Shown here: positions 5,076 to 8,671 of the stretch, in pieces | Layout: each line of letters begins with the position of its first letter | Numbering within the stretch: position 1 is the stretch's first letter | Source: a bacterium | GTDB lineage: Bacteria > Bacillota > Clostridia > Oscillospirales > Acutalibacteraceae | DNA length: 8,671 nucleotides | Direction: 5' to 3' | NCBI GenBank assembly: GCA_020626545.1 | Contig: JAHKZS010000236.1 | Span: 1 to 8,671 of the forward strand | Notes under the pieces: generated by a model | Told to the model about the DNA's origin: nothing | Database searches by the model: none | What the model saw: the letters and a program-made list of their open reading frames with translations, nothing else | Position numbers and translations under genes: made by a program

Positions 5076-5125
5076 GAGCTTAAATCGGCGTATAGCCGGT
5101 AAAAAAAGAAAAGGAGAATTACATT

Positions 5126-5779
5126 ATGGAATTCAACAATGCATCAAAAGGCATAAAGAAAATCTTTACTGCTGAAGTTCTCGCCTTAATCGCGGCTATT
5201 TGTGCGGTAATTACAGCTATTTTCGTAGTTGTTATGGCTGTTGCCACCAAAGCTGAATCCGCGGGCGGAGCAGTAGCTTCTTTAGGAGCGGCAGGACTGT
5301 TCGGTATCGCTACCGCAGTTCTCGGCATTATCGCTTATATCTTCAAGATCATCGGTGTAAATAATGTCGGTAAAGATGAGCCTGCTTTCAAGATTGCTCT
5401 TTATCTTATTTTTGCGGGACTTGTAGTTGCTGTTGTCGGCTCTTTCTTTAGCGGTAACGCTACAGTTAAGTCTGTTATCGACATCGCTTCTGAAGTTATC
5501 AACCTTGTTATCACTATCTATATCATTCAGGGTTGCTGCAATTTAGCTTCTAAGCTCGGCAGAGACGATGTAGTAAATAAGGGTAACACAATCTTTAAGC
5601 TCATCATCTGCGTTTACGTTCTCGCTATCATCGCTAACCTCATCGTTGCTATCTTCAACGGCACAGGCGCTGCGGTTACAGCAGGAATCATTGCGATTGT
5701 ATCAGCTGTTCTTAACGTTATTCAGTATTTCATTTATATCTCATTCCTTAGCAAAGCTAAGAAAATGTTCGCTGAATAA
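5126..5779 (+). CDS. Six-helix integral membrane protein of unknown function
   Basis: The 217-residue product begins with an amphipathic cytoplasmic segment, NNASKGIKKIFTAEVL. About six hydrophobic helices follow, near residues 18-40, 52-77, 89-109, 120-140, 156-178 and 182-208. Short polar loops lie between them, such as NNVGKDEPAFK (79-89) and LASKLGRDDVVNKGNTIFK (140-158). There is no signal peptide, catalytic motif or transporter signature I can name. I recognise the general pattern from uncharacterised Clostridia membrane proteins, but know no function. It has its own promoter and terminator, so it is a single-gene unit. Codon use is rich in GTT/GCT/ATC compared with the neighbouring operon, perhaps meaning high expression. 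A diverged fragment matching its N-terminus lies at 2109-2216, suggesting the family was once present twice here. Confidence 0.7.
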   Translation: MEFNNASKGIKKIFTAEVLALIAAICAVITAIFVVVMAVATKAESAGGAVASLGAAGLFGIATAVLGIIAYIFKIIGVNNVGKDEPAFKIALYLIFAGLVVAVVGSFFSGNATVKSVIDIASEVINLVITIYIIQGCCNLASKLGRDDVVNKGNTIFKLIICVYVLAIIANLIVAIFNGTGAAVTAGIIAIVSAVLNVIQYFIYISFLSKAKKMFAE

Positions 5780-5800
5780 TTTGGTACATAAGAAAATTTT

Positions 5801-5834
5801 AAGACAGGCGCTTTCGCGTCTGTCTTTTTCTTTG
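5801..5834 (+). terminator. Intrinsic terminator of the membrane protein gene
   Basis: AAGACAGGCGC (5801-5811), loop TTTC, GCGTCTGTCTT (5816-5826), with one G/T wobble, followed by TTTCTTT. It lies 22 bases after the stop codon. Confidence 0.9.
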
Positions 5835-5843
5835 TGCCGAAAC

Positions 5844-5873
5844 TTGACTATAAGGTTTGTTTTGTGATAAAAT
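5844..5873 (+). promoter_or_regulatory. Promoter upstream of the structured leader and DUF2798 gene
   Basis: -35 TTGACT (5844-5849), 18-bp spacer, -10 TAAAAT (5868-5873). Transcription from here would include the inverted repeat at 5890-5989. A second, weaker possible promoter (TTGCGC 5971-5976, TATATT 5992-5997, 15-bp spacer) lies after the repeats but almost touches the ribosome site, so I give it little weight. Confidence 0.6.
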
Positions 5874-5889
5874 AACACCGATACAAAAC

Positions 5890-5989
5890 GACACATGTAG
5901 CGCTGACGCGCGTAAATCTGATTACGGTACATTGTATTCTGAATTACGGAACATTGTATTTTAATTAGATTTGCGCGCGTTTTTGTGTC
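5890..5989 (+). repeat. Long inverted repeat in the DUF2798 leader
   Basis: The outer arms GACACA (5890-5895) and TGTGTC (5984-5989) flank a 14-bp inner stem, ACGCGCGTAAATCT (5906-5919) with AGATTTGCGCGCGT (5967-5980), whose only imperfection is one T/G wobble. In RNA this would be a very stable hairpin with a 47-nt loop, followed by a TTTTGTGTCTTT tract. It could act as a terminator or attenuator just before the ribosome site at 6002-6009. Its function is unknown. Confidence 0.7.
5921..5960 (+). repeat. Two 18-bp direct repeats, 22-bp period, in the hairpin loop
   Basis: ATTACGGTACATTGTATT (5921-5938) and ATTACGGAACATTGTATT (5943-5960) differ at a single base and are separated by CTGA. The 22-bp period is two helical turns, the spacing of direct-repeat sites for dimeric response regulators such as the LytTR type. 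The half-site does not clearly fit the LytTR consensus, so the binder is unidentified. Confidence 0.75.
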
Positions 5990-6016
5990 TTTATATTTAT
6001 GAGAAAGGATGATATT

Positions 6017-6559
6017 ATGCCAAAAAATCAGTTTCAAAGAATGGTGTTCGCGTTTATCACGGTAGTTATTACGGTTCACGCTTTTGTGTTCTATAATATC
6101 TATGTCCTCAACGGCGATACACTCCGTGCCTTTAACTACACGAGCAGTGTCCTTACCGCCGTAAATAAGCAGGGCAGAATTATGATGTTCGGTACTATGC
6201 TGCCGATATGGGCGGTTGTGCTCGTGGAATTCGCGTTTGCCTATACGCTCGAGGTGCTTGTCGGAAGTCCGCTTTCGTTTAAGATAGCCTCTAAAATGTT
6301 CGATATGAAAACTATTAACCCGATTATTTTCGAGGGAGCGATTATCACCGTAACGGTAGCTATAATGTGTCCCGCTATGAGCTTTATCGCGGCGATTATT
6401 TACTATCCGTTTTACGAGGGTTTTAACGTTATGGTGCTTTTGTGCCATTGGTTCAAGCTTATATGCTTTAATCTTCCGTTCGCGTTTTTCTCCCAACACC
6501 TCTTTATTCAGCCGTTTGTGAGAAGATTTTTCAAGCTGATTTTCAGGAAAAGTTTATAA
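6017..6559 (+). CDS. DUF2798-family membrane protein
   Basis: The start is ATG at 6017, placed 7 bases after AGAAAGGA (6002-6009). An in-frame ATG at 5999 overlaps that ribosome site and is unlikely. The 180-residue protein opens with MPKNQFQRMVF and has about four membrane helices, near 8-30, 58-80, 105-130 and 137-162. Family-like blocks are FYNIYVLNG (25-33), the VEFAFAYTLEVLVGSPLSFKIASKMF region (70-95), the helix-start IMCPAMSFIAAIIY (116-129), and the basic end VRRFFKLIFRKSL (168-180). I recognise it as DUF2798, a small membrane family without known biochemistry. It is a single-gene unit between a structured leader and a bidirectional terminator. A leftward 252-codon frame covering most of this gene (6499-5741) is a shadow without ribosome site or family resemblance. 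Confidence 0.8.
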   Translation: MPKNQFQRMVFAFITVVITVHAFVFYNIYVLNGDTLRAFNYTSSVLTAVNKQGRIMMFGTMLPIWAVVLVEFAFAYTLEVLVGSPLSFKIASKMFDMKTINPIIFEGAIITVTVAIMCPAMSFIAAIIYYPFYEGFNVMVLLCHWFKLICFNLPFAFFSQHLFIQPFVRRFFKLIFRKSL

Positions 6560-6561
6560 AG

Positions 6562-6593
6562 AAAAATCCTTGCGTTCTGCCGCAAGGATTTTT
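6562..6593. terminator. Bidirectional terminator between DUF2798 and glmS
   Basis: AAAAATCCTTGCG (6562-6574) pairs perfectly with CGCAAGGATTTTT (6581-6593), loop TTCTGC. T-tracts are present on both strands. The hairpin ends one base from the glmS stop codon and starts 2 bases after the DUF2798 stop, so it serves both convergent genes. Confidence 0.9.
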
Positions 6594-6594
6594 G

Positions 6595-8421
6595 TTATTC
6601 TACTGTAACTGATTTCGCGAGATTCCTCGGTTTGTCTACGTCGTTACCTTTATTTACCGATGTGTAATACGCTAAAAGCTGCATCGGTATTGTAGCCACC
6701 ATCGGCATAAGAGTTTCCGATATTTTCGGGACTCTGATTGTGTAGTCGGCGGCGTCTTTGTCCATTTCGGCGAATTCGTCGCATATAACTATCGTCATCG
6801 CGCCTCTGGCTTTAACCTCTTTAATGTTGCTTATGGTTTTTTCGAGAAGCGAGGTTTGCGTAGCTACGGCGATTACAGGCATACCGTCCGTAATTAGTGA
6901 AATTGTACCGTGTTTAAGTTCCCCCGCGGCGTAACTTTCCGAGTGAATATAAGAGATTTCTTTAAGCTTTAAAGACCCCTCCATCGAAAGCGCGTAGTCG
7001 AGCCCGCGCCCTATATACAGAAGGCTGTCGGCGGTAATAAGTTTCGTTGATATATACTGACAGGTGTCGATTAAATTCGTTATTGTTTTTTCGATTACAC
7101 CGGGGATTTTTACCAGCTCAGAAGTAAGCTCTCTGCATTTTTCCTCGGTAATCCTTCCCTTAGCGTACGCCATCTCGAACGCCAGCAAATACATTACCGA
7201 AAGCTGTACCATATATGCCTTGGTTGAGGCTACAGCGATTTCAGGGCCGGCGTGGGTGTAGATAACCATATCGGCCTCGCGGGCGATGGAGCTTCCTTTA
7301 ACATTTACCACGGCGAGTGTTTTAGCTCCTGTATCTTTAACGAGGTTTAATACCGCTTTTGAGTCCGCTGTTTCTCCGGACTGGCTGATTATAATAACAA
7401 GGTCGTTTTTGTTTATCAGAGGATTCCGATAGCGGAATTCGGACGCTATATCCACCGTAACGGACACCCTCGCGAGCTTTTCTATTACATATTTTCCAAC
7501 CATACCCGCGTGCATAGCCGTACCGCACGCTACAATGAATATATTGTTAAACTTTTTAAGAGCTTCGGGAGTGATTCCGCATTCGGAAAGATTCGGCAGC
7601 CCGTTTTCTATACGAGGGGTTATAGTGGTTTTGACGGATGTGGGCTGTTCGTGGATTTCTTTTATCATAAAATGCTCGAACCCGCCCTTTTCGGCACTGT
7701 CTTCGTCGAAGTCCGCGGTTTTAAGCTCCTTTTCAACAAGCCTTCCGTGAAAATCACAGAATGTAACGGAGCCGTTTTTCATTACCGCGATTTCGCCGTA
7801 CTCAAGAAGATAATAATCCTTAGTATATTTAATAATAGCGGGAACATCGGAAGCGATAAACGCTTCGCCTAAACCCTGACCGACTATTAGCGGGGACTCA
7901 CATCTAACCGCGTAAACTGTTTCCGGGCGGTCGGCGAAAACTATCCCGAGAGCGAAAGAACCTCTGAGTTCGTGGAGAACTTTTCGTATACATCTTACGG
8001 GATTTCCGTCGTAGTAAAAGTCTAAAAGTTGGGCGACAACCTCAGTGTCGGTGTCGCTTAAAAATTCTGTGCGCTCATTTTCGATAAGAAATTTTTTGAG
8101 TTCTTTGTAATTCTCGATAATACCGTTGTGTACAATGGTAACACGTCTTCCCGAATGAGGATGCGAGTTTATATCGGACGGTTCGCCGTGAGTAGCCCAG
8201 CGGGTATGTCCTATTCCCGCGTGTCCCTGAGGTTTACCTTCCTTTTTCATCTTTTCAACCAGGTCGGAAAGTCTGCCTTTGGATTTAGCGACTTCAATCT
8301 TACCGTTTTCGAAAACCGCGATTCCCGCCGAGTCATAACCTCTGTATTCAAGCTTTGTGAGAGCCGATACCAGTACGTCGGAACAATCGCGCGGGCCGAC
8401 GTATCCTACTATTCCACACAT
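6595..8421 (-). CDS. glmS: Glutamine-fructose-6-phosphate aminotransferase (isomerising), GlmS
   Basis: This cytoplasmic enzyme makes glucosamine-6-phosphate from fructose-6-phosphate and glutamine, the first step toward UDP-GlcNAc for peptidoglycan. The 608-residue protein is complete. The glutaminase domain begins MCGIVGYVG with catalytic Cys2. YRGYDSAG (26-33), GHTRWATHG (71-79), HNGIIENY (98-105) and SDTDTEV (122-128) follow. The two SIS sugar-isomerase domains show VACGTAMHAG, ISQSGETADS, VASTKAY and SYAAGELKHG. The C-terminus KPRNLAKSVTVE carries the Schiff-base Lys603. The start at 8421 is set by GGAGG (8432-8428) and by the requirement for Cys at position 2; a longer frame to 8481 is untranslated leader. 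It is monocistronic within the window, with its own promoter and the shared terminator. No glmS ribozyme is seen in its short leader. Confidence 0.97.
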   Translation of the reverse strand: MCGIVGYVGPRDCSDVLVSALTKLEYRGYDSAGIAVFENGKIEVAKSKGRLSDLVEKMKKEGKPQGHAGIGHTRWATHGEPSDINSHPHSGRRVTIVHNGIIENYKELKKFLIENERTEFLSDTDTEVVAQLLDFYYDGNPVRCIRKVLHELRGSFALGIVFADRPETVYAVRCESPLIVGQGLGEAFIASDVPAIIKYTKDYYLLEYGEIAVMKNGSVTFCDFHGRLVEKELKTADFDEDSAEKGGFEHFMIKEIHEQPTSVKTTITPRIENGLPNLSECGITPEALKKFNNIFIVACGTAMHAGMVGKYVIEKLARVSVTVDIASEFRYRNPLINKNDLVIIISQSGETADSKAVLNLVKDTGAKTLAVVNVKGSSIAREADMVIYTHAGPEIAVASTKAYMVQLSVMYLLAFEMAYAKGRITEEKCRELTSELVKIPGVIEKTITNLIDTCQYISTKLITADSLLYIGRGLDYALSMEGSLKLKEISYIHSESYAAGELKHGTISLITDGMPVIAVATQTSLLEKTISNIKEVKARGAMTIVICDEFAEMDKDAADYTIRVPKISETLMPMVATIPMQLLAYYTSVNKGNDVDKPRNLAKSVTVE

Positions 8422-8494
8422 AGTTATCCTCCATTCTAAAACAAAAACAAACGCAAACTTTAAAAAGCCCGCGGTATCCATTAACTATGATATG

Positions 8495-8523
8495 AGTATA
8501 TATTATGTGAGTATGTTTGTCAA
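8495..8523 (-). promoter_or_regulatory. glmS promoter
   Basis: Minus strand: -35 TTGACA (8523-8518), 17-bp spacer, -10 TATACT (8500-8495). Predicted transcription start is near 8488, leaving a leader of about 67 bases, too short for a glmS ribozyme of the known size. Confidence 0.8.
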
Positions 8524-8529
8524 TAGATA

Positions 8530-8558
8530 ATTGCAAGTTTTTTATATTATCTTGCAAT
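8530..8558. repeat. Inverted repeat just upstream of the glmS -35
   Basis: ATTGCAAG (8530-8537) and CTTGCAAT (8551-8558) form an 8-bp palindrome with 13 AT-rich bases between. It lies 6 bases upstream of the glmS -35 and has no T-tract, so it looks more like a protein-binding site or upstream element than a terminator. The binder is unknown. Confidence 0.45.
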
Positions 8559-8636
8559 ATTTTTAAATATTCCAAGAAAATAAATTAAAAAATAAACTAA
8601 AATGAAATAATACAATAATAAAAATGCATATTTCTA

Positions 8637-8665
8637 TTGACAACATTTTGCGTCGGATGTATAAT
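8637..8665 (+). promoter_or_regulatory. Perfect consensus rightward promoter at the window edge
   Basis: -35 TTGACA (8637-8642), 17-bp spacer, -10 TATAAT (8660-8665). It faces away from glmS and must drive a gene or RNA beyond the right edge. Confidence 0.8.
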
Positions 8666-8671
8666 AATTTG

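Noticed and set aside
5890..5989. CRISPR array or riboswitch of a known class
   Set aside because: There are only two repeats with a 4-base separator, no spacers and no cas genes. No known aptamer core is recognisable in the hairpin.
5741..6499. Leftward 252-codon frame opposite the DUF2798 gene
   Set aside because: Its product is rich in His, Arg, Asn and Lys without fold-like pattern. It covers a terminator, a promoter and the repeats, and the opposite strand holds a recognised family.
8422..8671. glmS ribozyme
   Set aside because: The minus strand is AT-rich with no recognisable ribozyme core, and the predicted leader is too short.

Overview
The window looks like chromosome from a Gram-positive anaerobe of the class Clostridia, probably a gut Oscillospiraceae/Ruminococcus-type organism. 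This is inferred from TTG starts behind strong Shine-Dalgarno sites, consensus sigma-A promoters, U-tract terminators, a Lys-rich surface-protein repeat, a VTC/DUF4956 gene pair under a GEMM (c-di-GMP-I type) riboswitch, and a class-M sirtuin. No mobile element, CRISPR array, tRNA or rRNA was seen.

Left part (1-1957). The end of a surface protein and a DUF3592-like membrane protein run rightward. They meet, head-on, the tail of a leftward DUF4956 gene. Both converging genes stop matching their families at the same point, about 615-635, so this is either a deletion/rearrangement scar or an assembly misjoin. The DUF4956 gene also carries an in-frame TGA at codon 31. Upstream of it lies an intact VTC-domain (polyphosphate-polymerase-like) gene. 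That gene is preceded by a consensus promoter, a GEMM riboswitch and a strong intrinsic terminator that shares bases with the aptamer's 3' strand.

Middle (1958-5006). After a gene-poor stretch holding a small remnant similar to the N-terminus of the 5126 gene, there is a compact redox-looking regulon. It contains a YwnB-like NAD(P)-binding protein, then a YwnA-like Rrf2 repressor, a flavin split-barrel/2[4Fe-4S] protein and a SirTM-type sirtuin (predicted protein ADP-ribosyltransferase). Two promoters, one before the oxidoreductase and one before rrf2, carry near-identical palindromes in exactly the same register over the -10 box. I infer one Rrf2 repressor controlling both units, including itself. 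The usual SirTM partners (macrodomain, GcvH-L, LplA2) are absent. This is the best candidate here for an under-described system.

Right part (5007-8671). A six-helix membrane protein of unknown function has its own promoter and terminator. A DUF2798 membrane protein follows, with an unusual structured leader: a long inverted repeat enclosing a 22-bp-period tandem repeat. Then comes a shared bidirectional terminator and a complete leftward glmS with a short leader and no visible glmS ribozyme. A perfect-consensus rightward promoter sits at the right edge.
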